Below, piece by piece: positions 7,934 to 14,133 of a stretch of 36,627 nt of DNA (position 1 is its first letter; every line of letters starts with the position of its first letter). Below the pieces are notes generated by a model that saw only the letters and a program-made list of their open reading frames with translations, had not been told where the DNA came from and made no database searches. The position numbers and the translations under genes were made by a program. Origin of the DNA: a virus. The stretch lies in the IMG/VR virus record IMGVR_UViG_3300046516_000865, positions 1-36,627 of that record; one strand, written 5' to 3'.

Positions 7934-10141
7934 ATGGCAAATCCGGCATTTGTACAGTTAAAAGCTACTGACCCGAACACTAGCTCAACGTCGCGCACCG
8001 CTAATTTCACCAGTGCGCAAACGGCCGGGAACTGCATCGTTGTTCATATTTGCGGGTTTGGCGGTTCCATTGTCGTCAATACGCCTACCGATACCAAGGG
8101 GAATACATACGCTCTTTTAACCAGTGTCACGCTCGCGTCACCGGCAAACAGACTTTGGACGTATGTAGCAACCAATATTGCGGTTGCTACTGCAGGGGCT
8201 AACACAGTTACGGTAACATTGTCATCAGGCGCGGCGACTGCCTGGGCAATTGTTGCCTTGGAATATTCTAACGTTGTTACCGCCAGTGCATCAGATGGCG
8301 TAAATTCAGGCAGTAACGCCAGTAGCGCCGGTCCGGCAACTAGCGGAAACGTTACAACCACTAACGCGAACGACATGCTGGTGTCTTGTTGCGGTTGCGC
8401 CGGGCTTGCCCCATCCGCCGCCGGAACAAATTACACGTCCCGCGTTATAACCTCGGCTTTAGCATTACTAGCGCAAGACCGTCTAGTCACTACTACCGGC
8501 ACTTATAACGCTACGGCGCCACTTACCGGCACCACCGATTGGACGATTCTTCTCGGGGCCTTAAAAGGCACGTCAGGCGGCACCAGTAACCCGCTAGTCG
8601 GCACATGTACCGCCAGGGGAGCGAATACCGGTGTCCTTAAAGCTACCAAGGTACATGCTGGCACATGTACAGCCAGGGGAGCAAACACCGGGGTACTTAA
8701 AGCCACCAAGGTACATCTTGGTACTTGTACAGCCAGGGGAGCAAACACCGGCGTCCTGGCGTCAACCAAGCGGTTAACCGGTTCCTGTACCGGTTCCGGT
8801 TCTAATACCGGGCTCCTGAAAAACACCAACGCGTTAACCGGTACGGCTACGGTTCGGGGCGCGAATACCGGCGTATTTCAGGCGGTTAAACCGTTAGTCG
8901 GTACCGCGACGGCGCGCGGGGCTAATACGGGCGCATTAACGGTCATCCGGTTTATGTCGGGTACCTGCACGGCGCGTGCAGCCAATACCGGGGTATTTAC
9001 CGATATTAAACTGGTTACCGGCATTTGTACCGCAGTCGGGGTCAATATCGGGACGGTGCGCGCGACCAAGCTTCATGCCGGCACTTGTACCGTTCGCGCG
9101 GCCAATACTGGCGCACTCAAATCGACCAAGCCGTTCGCAGGGACAAATACGGTCTCAGCGGCGCATAGCGGGGCGCTCAAGAACACCAACGCTATTACTG
9201 GTACCGCCACTGTGCGGGCGGCAAACGCCGGTGCCTTGACGGCCACCAGGTTGTTATCCGGTGCGGCAACCGCACGCGCGGCGAATACCGGCGCCCTCAA
9301 GTCCGGCACGGTATTAATAGGTACCGCCACCGCCCGCGCGGCGCATACCGGGCTACTCAAAAACGCCAATGCCTTGACCGGGACGTGTACCGGGCGCGGG
9401 GCGAATACCGGCGCCTTGAAATCAACCAAGGCAATGGCCGGTATGGCAACCGGTAGGGCAGCTAATACCGGTAACCTGACCCAGAACAAGATTCTGGCCG
9501 GCCAATCCACGGTGCGCGTCACCAATAGCGGTATCATGGTGGTTTCAAACCGGGTCGCCGGCACCTGTACGGTGCGCGGCAACCATACCGGGACGATCCA
9601 ATCTAATCGGTCGATTCTAGGCGTTTGCACGGTTTCGAGCAGTTCAACCGGGCTAATCAAAGCTACTAAACCGGTTTCGGGCATCTGCACGGCTCGAGCC
9701 GGTAACACCGGTACCCTGACCAATATCAAGCGGGTGACGGGTATTTGTATGGTGCGCGGGGCGCATACCGGCTCGATCAAGCTCACTAACCCGCTAACCG
9801 GCACTTGTACCGTACGCGCGTCAAGCTCTGGTGCCATGCGCAGCTTGGTACCGCTGGTTGGTTCTTGCTTGGTTAACGTGGTCTGTACCGGGACGTTTCG
9901 GTCGTTGCGCCCGTTAACCGGCACGGCACAAACCAGAGCGGTTAACTCTGGTTTGGTTACGGTGCGGAAACTGGTTTTTGGTATCGCTACGGTGCGGGTG
10001 ACCTCGACCGGGACGATGCGTGCGCGGAAATCGGTTGCCGGTTTATGCCAATGCCAGGTTATTGCCGGCGGCAACCTGCTTAATATTTATCCGCACGGGT
10101 TACGCACCCATATGCACGCGCGAGTCAAGGTACTGGATTAA
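7934..10141 (+). CDS. Second repeat-array fibre-like protein
   Basis: A 735-residue protein beginning nine bases after the previous stop. Residues 1-215 are the shared beta-sandwich module (ANPAFVQ at the start, then QTAGNC, a YVATNI segment, NTVTVTL, LEYSNV, LLAQDRLVTTTGTYNATAPL). Residues about 217-715 are some 25 uninterrupted 20-residue repeats (consensus about GTCTARAANTGALKSTKxLA). A short cap (THMHARVKVLD) resembles the cap of the preceding protein. There is no signal peptide, transmembrane segment or enzymatic domain. It looks like a paralogue of the preceding gene without the beta-helix. A role as fibre shaft or adhesin is inferred from architecture. Its 3' end overlaps the convergent lipoprotein gene by four bases. 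Confidence 0.8.
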   Translation: MANPAFVQLKATDPNTSSTSRTANFTSAQTAGNCIVVHICGFGGSIVVNTPTDTKGNTYALLTSVTLASPANRLWTYVATNIAVATAGANTVTVTLSSGAATAWAIVALEYSNVVTASASDGVNSGSNASSAGPATSGNVTTTNANDMLVSCCGCAGLAPSAAGTNYTSRVITSALALLAQDRLVTTTGTYNATAPLTGTTDWTILLGALKGTSGGTSNPLVGTCTARGANTGVLKATKVHAGTCTARGANTGVLKATKVHLGTCTARGANTGVLASTKRLTGSCTGSGSNTGLLKNTNALTGTATVRGANTGVFQAVKPLVGTATARGANTGALTVIRFMSGTCTARAANTGVFTDIKLVTGICTAVGVNIGTVRATKLHAGTCTVRAANTGALKSTKPFAGTNTVSAAHSGALKNTNAITGTATVRAANAGALTATRLLSGAATARAANTGALKSGTVLIGTATARAAHTGLLKNANALTGTCTGRGANTGALKSTKAMAGMATGRAANTGNLTQNKILAGQSTVRVTNSGIMVVSNRVAGTCTVRGNHTGTIQSNRSILGVCTVSSSSTGLIKATKPVSGICTARAGNTGTLTNIKRVTGICMVRGAHTGSIKLTNPLTGTCTVRASSSGAMRSLVPLVGSCLVNVVCTGTFRSLRPLTGTAQTRAVNSGLVTVRKLVFGIATVRVTSTGTMRARKSVAGLCQCQVIAGGNLLNIYPHGLRTHMHARVKVLD
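8585..10080 (+). repeat. 60-bp coding repeats, about 25 units, first three nearly identical
   Basis: The units are exactly in phase at 60 bp. The first three (about 8590-8770) differ by only a few bases, including the shared string GCCAGGGGAGC, whereas later units are strongly diverged. This indicates recent tandem duplication at the 5' end of the array. Several antisense frames stay open across it because the period is a multiple of three. Confidence 0.85.
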
Positions 10142-10416
10142 TACCAGGGATGAAGAGATTCCCAGTGCGCTTGATCGATTTGCGCGGCGTTAATATCCAT
10201 CTGGAGTAATTGGCTTTGTGAAATCAGGTCGTCAATTTGATCTTGCCTAGATTCAACGTGGCCGCTGCGAATGGAGGCTAATCTAGCGTTGGTTGTACTG
10301 TCTATTGCCGCCATTCTTGATTTAAACTTATCCACCATGCCTTTCACGTATGGATCGTTCTGGGAAACATCCGCGCACCCAGTCAACAGGAGACAAAGAA
10401 ACATGTAAGGTTTCAT
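10138..10416 (-). CDS. Small lipoprotein
   Basis: A 92-residue protein with a lipoprotein signal: MKPYMFLCLLLTGC gives a lipobox L-T-G-C with Cys14 as the predicted lipidated residue. The mature part is polar and helical (MVDKFKSRMAAIDSTTNARLAS..., then a Gln/Asp-rich coil), ending ESLHPWY. Its ATG overlaps the stop of the upstream exported-protein gene (ATGA). No family was recognised. A phage o-spanin or another envelope-modifying lipoprotein is possible, but no partner i-spanin or lysin is visible here. Confidence 0.72.
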   Translation of the reverse strand: MKPYMFLCLLLTGCADVSQNDPYVKGMVDKFKSRMAAIDSTTNARLASIRSGHVESRQDQIDDLISQSQLLQMDINAAQIDQAHWESLHPWY

Positions 10417-11093
10417 TGCGGAAAAATCTGGTTATCGCCTGTAAATCCGCTGTTAGCGCCGCCAAGCAATACCGAATAATTACCGGCCAAATGGTCGTTT
10501 AACCCGCCCACAATCACGTTACGGTTACCGTTATCGCCGTTAAAATATCCGCCGACAATAACGCTTTCTCCGCCGCCTTCGCCGTTCTGGCTACCACCGA
10601 CGATTACGCTATGAACACCGTTCAGGTTGTTGTGATACCCGGAAATAACCGCGCTTTCAAAGCCGCGGACCACGTTCCATTGGCCACCAATGAAGCTGCT
10701 GAACGATGTGTCAAAGAACTTGTTCCAACGACCCATAACCAAGTTATGCGACCCGCCGCGTTCGCCCGGTTGGACGATATTGGGGTTGGGCAACTCATTG
10801 TACCCGATAATCAGGTTCCCTAACCCGTTAGCGGTCGCCGTAGCAAACGTCCCGTTGGTGATATGGACGTTGGCATCGTGAAAAACGATGTTCGGGCCGC
10901 GCACCCCGTTCTTTGGGTTAGGGTCAACAGTAAGGAACGGCACAAGCGCTTGTACCGGACTACGTTGTAACGCCAGTACTTGCGCTTGCAAATTCTGCAC
11001 CTGGCTTTGTAACGCCGCGAATTGCGCCGGTGTCTGGGCGCGTGCTGTCGCCATCAACGCGACAGTAAATAGTAAAGCAACAATCTTATTCAT
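10413..11093 (-). CDS. Exported protein with coiled coil and YadA-head-like repeats
   Basis: A 226-residue protein; the ATG at 11093 is preferred over a GTG at 11120 because it places the signal peptide MNKIVALLFTVALMATARAQ at the N-terminus with a likely A-R-A|Q cleavage. A short coiled coil follows (FAALQSQVQNLQAQVLALQ). From about residue 95 there are repeats such as SHNLVMGRWN, VISGYHNNLNG, VIVGGSQNGEGG and VIVGGLNDHLAG, the 14-16-residue left-handed beta-roll pattern seen in YadA-type adhesin heads. No C-terminal membrane anchor is present, so it is probably secreted or periplasmic. It is the only clearly Sec-exported repeat protein here, unlike the neighbouring fibre-like proteins. Confidence 0.75.
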   Translation of the reverse strand: MNKIVALLFTVALMATARAQTPAQFAALQSQVQNLQAQVLALQRSPVQALVPFLTVDPNPKNGVRGPNIVFHDANVHITNGTFATATANGLGNLIIGYNELPNPNIVQPGERGGSHNLVMGRWNKFFDTSFSSFIGGQWNVVRGFESAVISGYHNNLNGVHSVIVGGSQNGEGGGESVIVGGYFNGDNGNRNVIVGGLNDHLAGNYSVLLGGANSGFTGDNQIFPQ

Positions 11094-11126
11094 TTTTAAG
11101 TTAAATCGGCATTTTGGCACAAAACT

Positions 11127-11300
11127 TTATTTCTCAGAATGGATACGGATAACCAGTTTTCGATAGTCGTCGATAATCGCGTCTTTTCGCGCTATCAGGA
11201 ATAGCAACCTGTTGATGCGCGCTTCCTTTTGTTCTAGCTCGGCGGTCAGGCGCTCGATCTCAGTTTTGAGTTCTTTCACGTACCAATGCTCCTCACTCAT
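11127..11300 (-). CDS. Small coiled-coil protein
   Basis: A 57-residue protein starting at ATG 11300 with a good Shine-Dalgarno (GGGAGG, nine bases upstream). It is nearly all coiled coil: heptads run through LKTEIERLTAELEQKEARINRL, followed by a basic amphipathic C-terminus. Its start overlaps the stop of the next upstream gene (ATGAGTGA). It belongs to a run of small overlapping genes that mostly start MSE. Function unknown. Confidence 0.6.
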   Translation of the reverse strand: MSEEHWYVKELKTEIERLTAELEQKEARINRLLFLIARKDAIIDDYRKLVIRIHSEK

Positions 11301-11445
11301 GTTTCGTCGCCTCCCTTTCTTCCTGCATAAAACGCTTATGAGCGTCGTCTCTGATTGACAATAAAATATCAATTTGCCGCGTCATCTTTGCATTAATCGA
11401 CTTTAAAAGATCAATGATCTGTTTTGTTTCATTCGGCTCACTCAT
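11293..11445 (-). CDS. Small helical protein of the MSE...KHE series
   Basis: A 50-residue protein (MSEPNETKQIIDLLKSINAK...), ending REATKHE. It starts within the overlap with the upstream gene (ATGAGTGA). Its end also forms the ribosome binding site and start of the next gene: GGGAGGCGACGAAACATGAGTGA encodes the tail and carries the downstream Shine-Dalgarno. No family recognised. Confidence 0.55.
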   Translation of the reverse strand: MSEPNETKQIIDLLKSINAKMTRQIDILLSIRDDAHKRFMQEEREATKHE

Positions 11446-11644
11446 GTTTCGCCGCCTCCCGCGCTCGTTGAAGCAGTTCAGCCTCTTTTCCAGTCAGTGG
11501 TTTAAATGGCTCTAGCGCATCGGCCAGTTCGGTGATGAGCTTAAGGGCGTCCCTATGTTCGCCTTTTAGCTTTTCGAGCGCATCTTCAGTCCACGACCAA
11601 TTCATTTTCAACCGCTCGATCTCGGCGTCTTCGTGCTCACTCAT
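11438..11644 (-). CDS. Small coiled-coil protein, paralogue of the upstream gene
   Basis: A 68-residue helical protein. Residues 5-40 (EDAEIERLKMNWSWTEDALE, then a KLKGEHRDALKLIT segment) are almost identical to residues in the middle of the next upstream gene, and both end REAAKHE. The pair therefore arose by local duplication. The start lies in an ATGAGTGA overlap, with GGGAGG embedded in the upstream gene's last codons. Function unknown. Confidence 0.6.
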   Translation of the reverse strand: MSEHEDAEIERLKMNWSWTEDALEKLKGEHRDALKLITELADALEPFKPLTGKEAELLQRAREAAKHE

Positions 11645-11984
11645 GTTTCGCCGCCTCCCGCGCTAGCTGAAGAACCTTAAGCAATTCGAGGTTGGGTACA
11701 TTCCTTTGATCGCTGTAAATCTGAGCCCACCTTGCCAGTTTGGTGATGAGCTTAAGGGCGTCCCTATGTTCGCCTTTTAGATTTTCGAGCGCATCTTCAG
11801 TCCACGACCAATTCATTTTCAACTGCTCTATCTCGGCGTCTGCTTCCCGTCCAACTATTTCCCATCGGCGCACATCCTCCTTCAGTCGCTCGATCTCGGC
11901 GTCCCGATCATCAACAAGTTTGATAATCCAATTACCACCTTGTTCCCTGAAAATACTTCTTTGCGTTGGCGTTAATTCATCCAT
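11637..11984 (-). CDS. Coiled-coil protein of the small-gene cassette
   Basis: A 115-residue protein from ATG 11984, next to the upstream stop (TGAGGATG). An N-terminal globular part (MDELTPTQRSIFREQGGNW) is followed by two successive heptad segments beginning DAEIERLK and DAEIEQLK, then the block shared with the downstream paralogue and a C-terminal REAAKHE. The two internal segments suggest the smaller paralogue is a shortened copy. No enzymatic motif. Confidence 0.6.
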   Translation of the reverse strand: MDELTPTQRSIFREQGGNWIIKLVDDRDAEIERLKEDVRRWEIVGREADAEIEQLKMNWSWTEDALENLKGEHRDALKLITKLARWAQIYSDQRNVPNLELLKVLQLAREAAKHE

Positions 11985-11986
11985 CC

Positions 11987-12202
11987 TCAAAACCCTTCGT
12001 CCCGCATCCGGTCGTTTAACTCATCGGCGTACGCATCTTCAGCGTCGCGCCGTGCCTCGGCATTCCTGTAACTATTAACCTCGTCTTGAGTCAGCGGCTC
12101 GGGCCGTGCGTGATTGAATCCTTCCGGATTGTATATCGTATCGCCGTCGGATTCATCCTCGATTGGGTACGGGAAACCGTCTGTAAATGTTCCGTAGTCC
12201 AT
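11987..12202 (-). CDS. Small acidic hypothetical protein
   Basis: A 71-residue, strongly acidic protein (MDYGTFTDGFPYPIEDESDG...), with a charged helical second half (EARRDAEDAYADELNDRMRDEGF). The ATG at 12202 is preferred over upstream in-frame starts because GGAGG lies about ten bases upstream and the previous gene ends at 12205. Small acidic phage proteins sometimes mimic DNA, but nothing specific supports that here. Confidence 0.55.
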   Translation of the reverse strand: MDYGTFTDGFPYPIEDESDGDTIYNPEGFNHARPEPLTQDEVNSYRNAEARRDAEDAYADELNDRMRDEGF

Positions 12203-12204
12203 AT

Positions 12205-12387
12205 TCAGTTTGCCTCCACAACTACCGAGAACTTTTCTTTCAGTTTGTCTATCAACGCCGTCCCGCGGTTCCATGCCGTATGCCAATCCGGCCCGCCGCC
12301 AACGTGGGTATCGCCGTTCGGTTCGGTAACCGTGTAAACGTAATAATTACGCGCCGTAGTGCTTTGAGTTATTTTAAGGCTGAACAT
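12205..12387 (-). CDS. Small hypothetical protein
   Basis: A 60-residue protein (MFSLKITQSTTARNYYVYTV...), apparently one compact alpha/beta domain: two strands, a Gly-rich turn (GDTHVGGGPDW), then a helix (ALIDKLKEKF) and a final strand. The ATG at 12387 follows closely on the stop of a 27-codon frame. A GTG at 12417 would add ten residues. No family recognised. Confidence 0.5.
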   Translation of the reverse strand: MFSLKITQSTTARNYYVYTVTEPNGDTHVGGGPDWHTAWNRGTALIDKLKEKFSVVVEAN

Positions 12388-12389
12388 AA

Positions 12390-12473
12390 TCAGGCCGTTC
12401 TCCGTTGTTTGCGCCACATCTTGATTTGCATCAATCGCGCATGCGCTTGTTTTGAATCGGGTTTCTGTTTCAC
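12390..12473 (-). CDS. Possible 27-residue basic peptide
   Basis: A GTG-started frame (MKQKPDSKQAHARLMQIKMW...), ending KQRRTA two bases before the next gene. It has an AAGG about four bases upstream and is rich in Lys/Arg. The start-stop spacing fits the coupled small-gene pattern around it, but the length is too short for confidence; it may be a leader peptide for the downstream genes. Confidence 0.28.
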   Translation of the reverse strand: MKQKPDSKQAHARLMQIKMWRKQRRTA

Positions 12474-12485
12474 AACCTTAAATTA

Positions 12486-12510
12486 CACTTGCTACATTTT
12501 TGTGCAAGTG
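12486..12510 (-). promoter_or_regulatory. Inverted-repeat operator or RNA hairpin, copy 1
   Basis: On the minus strand this reads CACTTGC-ACAAAAATGTA-GCAAGTG, a perfect 7-bp stem around an A-rich centre that is itself nearly symmetrical (ACA...TGT). It sits in the gap after the zinc-ribbon gene and before the small-gene cassette. A TTGCAC-N16-TAATTT promoter-like arrangement overlaps it. Seventeen bases (TGCACAAAAATGTAGCA) recur at 30568-30584 in front of the T4SS genes. Confidence 0.5.
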
Positions 12511-12525
12511 GATTGTAATAAAACG

Positions 12526-12645
12526 TTAACGTTTCTTTCGTTCGCAATCTTTGCAAACTGCTCGGTGTTTGTCTGCAGCCGTGCGGTCTTTGTAAAAAGA
12601 TGATTGTGGAAGCAATTTGCCGCATGGACCTTTGCACTTTTTCAT
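12526..12645 (-). CDS. Tiny zinc-ribbon protein
   Basis: A 39-residue protein (MKKCKGPCGKLLPQSSFYKD...) with two Cys pairs, C-x3-C near the start and C-x2-C near the end (CKDCERKKR), and a phage-type SFYKDRTAADK linker. Such mini zinc ribbons are common in phage genomes, often near HNH nucleases, and probably bind nucleic acid. The ATG overlaps the stop of the QueF-like gene (ATGA), so the two are likely translated together. Confidence 0.62.
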   Translation of the reverse strand: MKKCKGPCGKLLPQSSFYKDRTAADKHRAVCKDCERKKR

Positions 12646-13001
12646 TTAGGGAATGCGTAACATTTTACGCGCATTGTTTGGTCGGGTTCTAGTAACAGGA
12701 AAGAATGGAGTTGAACGTCAACGTCGAGAGCGTCAGCACAAACTTGGGCAATTTCTTGGAGCATGCCTTCCATAGACCGAACATCGCCTTTACCGCCTCG
12801 GTACGAGTCTACCAGTTCTTTAAGTGAAGCGACTTCCAGAAAATAGTCTTTGGCTTTATAACAGATGGTTAAGCTCGATCCCAGTTTAGGGTTACCTGAA
12901 ACCGGGCAAGTATCATGAAAGCTTAACCCGTGCTCATGCTCGGTGAACGCGCACCGGTTCTCGTTCGACTGCAGTTTAAGATAATGCGCCGTAGATGACA
13001 T
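12642..13001 (-). CDS. queF: QueF/QueF-L-type 7-deazaguanine nitrile-processing protein
   Basis: A 119-residue T-fold protein. The key motif is FHDTCPVSGNP, in which Cys32 matches the QueF nucleophile that forms a thioimide with preQ0. It is followed by SLTICYKAKDYFLEVASLKE and VDSYRGG, corresponding to the QueF substrate/cofactor segment (E-S-K-S-x-K...S-F-R), and a downstream Glu in SMEGM. QueF reduces preQ0 to preQ1; the related QueF-L makes archaeosine-type formamidine. The segment LKELVDSYRGG is closer to QueF-L as I remember it, so the product cannot be fixed. The first ATG (13001) is used; a TTG at 13061 would extend it by 20 residues. A DpdA gene lies one small gene upstream. Confidence 0.75.
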   Translation of the reverse strand: MSSTAHYLKLQSNENRCAFTEHEHGLSFHDTCPVSGNPKLGSSLTICYKAKDYFLEVASLKELVDSYRGGKGDVRSMEGMLQEIAQVCADALDVDVQLHSFLLLEPDQTMRVKCYAFPK

Positions 13002-13134
13002 CAAACAATGCTTGGGATTGAGCACATTCGACTCCGCGCGGAGTGTCTTCGGGTTCGTCAATCAGGTTTTCAATATGCCACTCCAGAAGCTGGAGAACGA
13101 TTTTGGCTTGATCTTTTGTGATATCGATCTTCAT
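12976..13134 (-). CDS. Small hypothetical protein between dpdA and queF
   Basis: A 52-residue protein (MKIDITKDQAKIVLQLLEWH...), predicted helical and acidic in the middle (LIDEPEDTP). It overlaps the 5' end of the QueF-like gene in a different frame by 26 bases. The ATG is preceded by GGAACG. No family recognised; position suggests co-expression with the deazaguanine genes. Confidence 0.5.
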   Translation of the reverse strand: MKIDITKDQAKIVLQLLEWHIENLIDEPEDTPRGVECAQSQALFDVIYGALS

Positions 13135-13162
13135 TTTTCATCGTTCCATTTATAGTTTTCGC

Positions 13163-13915
13163 TTAACTCCACCATCGTAATAATTCAGGTTGAATGAACA
13201 TCGGGCTATTGATAACGCGCTCGATTTGGCAGGCGTATTTTAAGGCGCCACGCGGGTCGTGTGCATCGCCGTTTATATCGTTCCGGCCGGCGAAACTCCA
13301 GGCCATGGAATCGCTTGAATGCAACATGTCGCAAACGTTCCCGTTTTGTAATGCGGTTATTTTTATTCCGAATCCGTGCAATTTAAGGTCGGGCCGAACA
13401 GATTTGATTGCTAGAAGCACGTCTTCGATAGCGTCCGGGTCAGAGTTGCGTTTACAAACTGAGCCTACACCGGTCCATTGGTTGTAACCCAAAAGAGATC
13501 CGTACATGTGTACATGCCGGATATAATCGCGCGGCGCGAATCCTTGCAAAACCGGCATAACATACGCACCACAAGCGTTTACAATGCGTTGGTACCGTTC
13601 GATGGTTATAGTTTGGTGCGCTTCAACCGTTAACCCGGTTTTATTCATAATGAACGATTCGCACATCATGTCTTGGGTAACAGCCGCTAGAAGTGTCCCG
13701 TTTGATTGCCAACGGTTGATTTCTTCGGCGTACAATTCAGGTTCAGTTCGCCACCGACCGAAAGTCGAAATCTCGGTAAAGGCGCCGCTATCCATTATCC
13801 AGTTATTGACTTTAAACCCTGATTTACGTTTCCTGATTCGGTTTATCGATATCATCGAGTTGATAAACGGCCAGGAATCGTAAGGGTTATCTAACCCTAT
13901 AAAAAACGATGTCAC
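13163..13915 (-). CDS. dpdA: DpdA-type DNA 7-deazaguanine transglycosylase
   Basis: A 250-residue TIM-barrel protein of the tRNA-guanine transglycosylase superfamily in its phage DNA form. The motif WIMDSGAFTE (Asp42) matches the catalytic DSGxF of that superfamily. Further barrel motifs in order are AVTQDMM, MPVLQGF, WTGVGSVCKRN, LHGFGIK and DSMAWSFAGR. Known DpdA proteins swap guanine in DNA for a 7-deazaguanine base, which protects phage DNA from restriction. The start is GTG 13915, which overlaps the previous gene's stop (GTGA) and has AAGG upstream; an earlier in-frame start at 13969 would extend into that gene. With the QueF-like gene it implies preQ1- or archaeosine-type DNA. Biosynthesis of preQ0 would have to come from the host or from genes outside the window. 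Confidence 0.85.
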   Translation of the reverse strand: MTSFFIGLDNPYDSWPFINSMISINRIRKRKSGFKVNNWIMDSGAFTEISTFGRWRTEPELYAEEINRWQSNGTLLAAVTQDMMCESFIMNKTGLTVEAHQTITIERYQRIVNACGAYVMPVLQGFAPRDYIRHVHMYGSLLGYNQWTGVGSVCKRNSDPDAIEDVLLAIKSVRPDLKLHGFGIKITALQNGNVCDMLHSSDSMAWSFAGRNDINGDAHDPRGALKYACQIERVINSPMFIQPELLRWWS

Positions 13916-14133
13916 GCTACTACCTTGGTTTTGCTGCGGCGTTTTAGTTCGGCGCATAAGAGCGCGCATAGCGCCATCGGGAAACAGGCTGTTAATTCTT
14001 CCGGGCTTGTCAGGTAATGGGTTGATTTGTTGGTTAAATCTATTTTGTACGCGCCGGTATCCAAGTTTAGCGTAAAGACAAGGTCGCCCAGAGCGATGTC
14101 CGGCGGCGGTTGTAACGGTTTGTTGTTGATCAT
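13912..14133 (-). CDS. Small hypothetical protein
   Basis: A 73-residue protein (MINNKPLQPPPDIALGDLVF...), with a short beta-rich first half and a helix ending LCAELKRRSKTKVVA. Start and stop overlap both neighbours (ATGA upstream, GTGA downstream), placing it firmly in the coupled array. No family recognised. Confidence 0.6.
   Translation of the reverse strand: MINNKPLQPPPDIALGDLVFTLNLDTGAYKIDLTNKSTHYLTSPEELTACFPMALCALLCAELKRRSKTKVVA

Noticed and set aside
9073-10074. Long antisense open frame (333 codons) across the repeat array
   Set aside because: A 60-bp period keeps other frames free of stops together; the translated product is only the mirror of the repeat, and the sense frame has the conserved N-terminal module. 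The same holds for antisense frames at 4477-5508, 5632-6099, 6112-6633 and 7051-7629.
8585-10080. CRISPR-like regular spacing
   Set aside because: The 60-bp units are coding, diverge throughout and have no constant repeat alternating with unique spacers.
12187-12603. 138-codon plus-strand frame
   Set aside because: It is antisense to four small genes with start/stop coupling and good ribosome sites, and its translation is Cys/Phe-rich without domain character.
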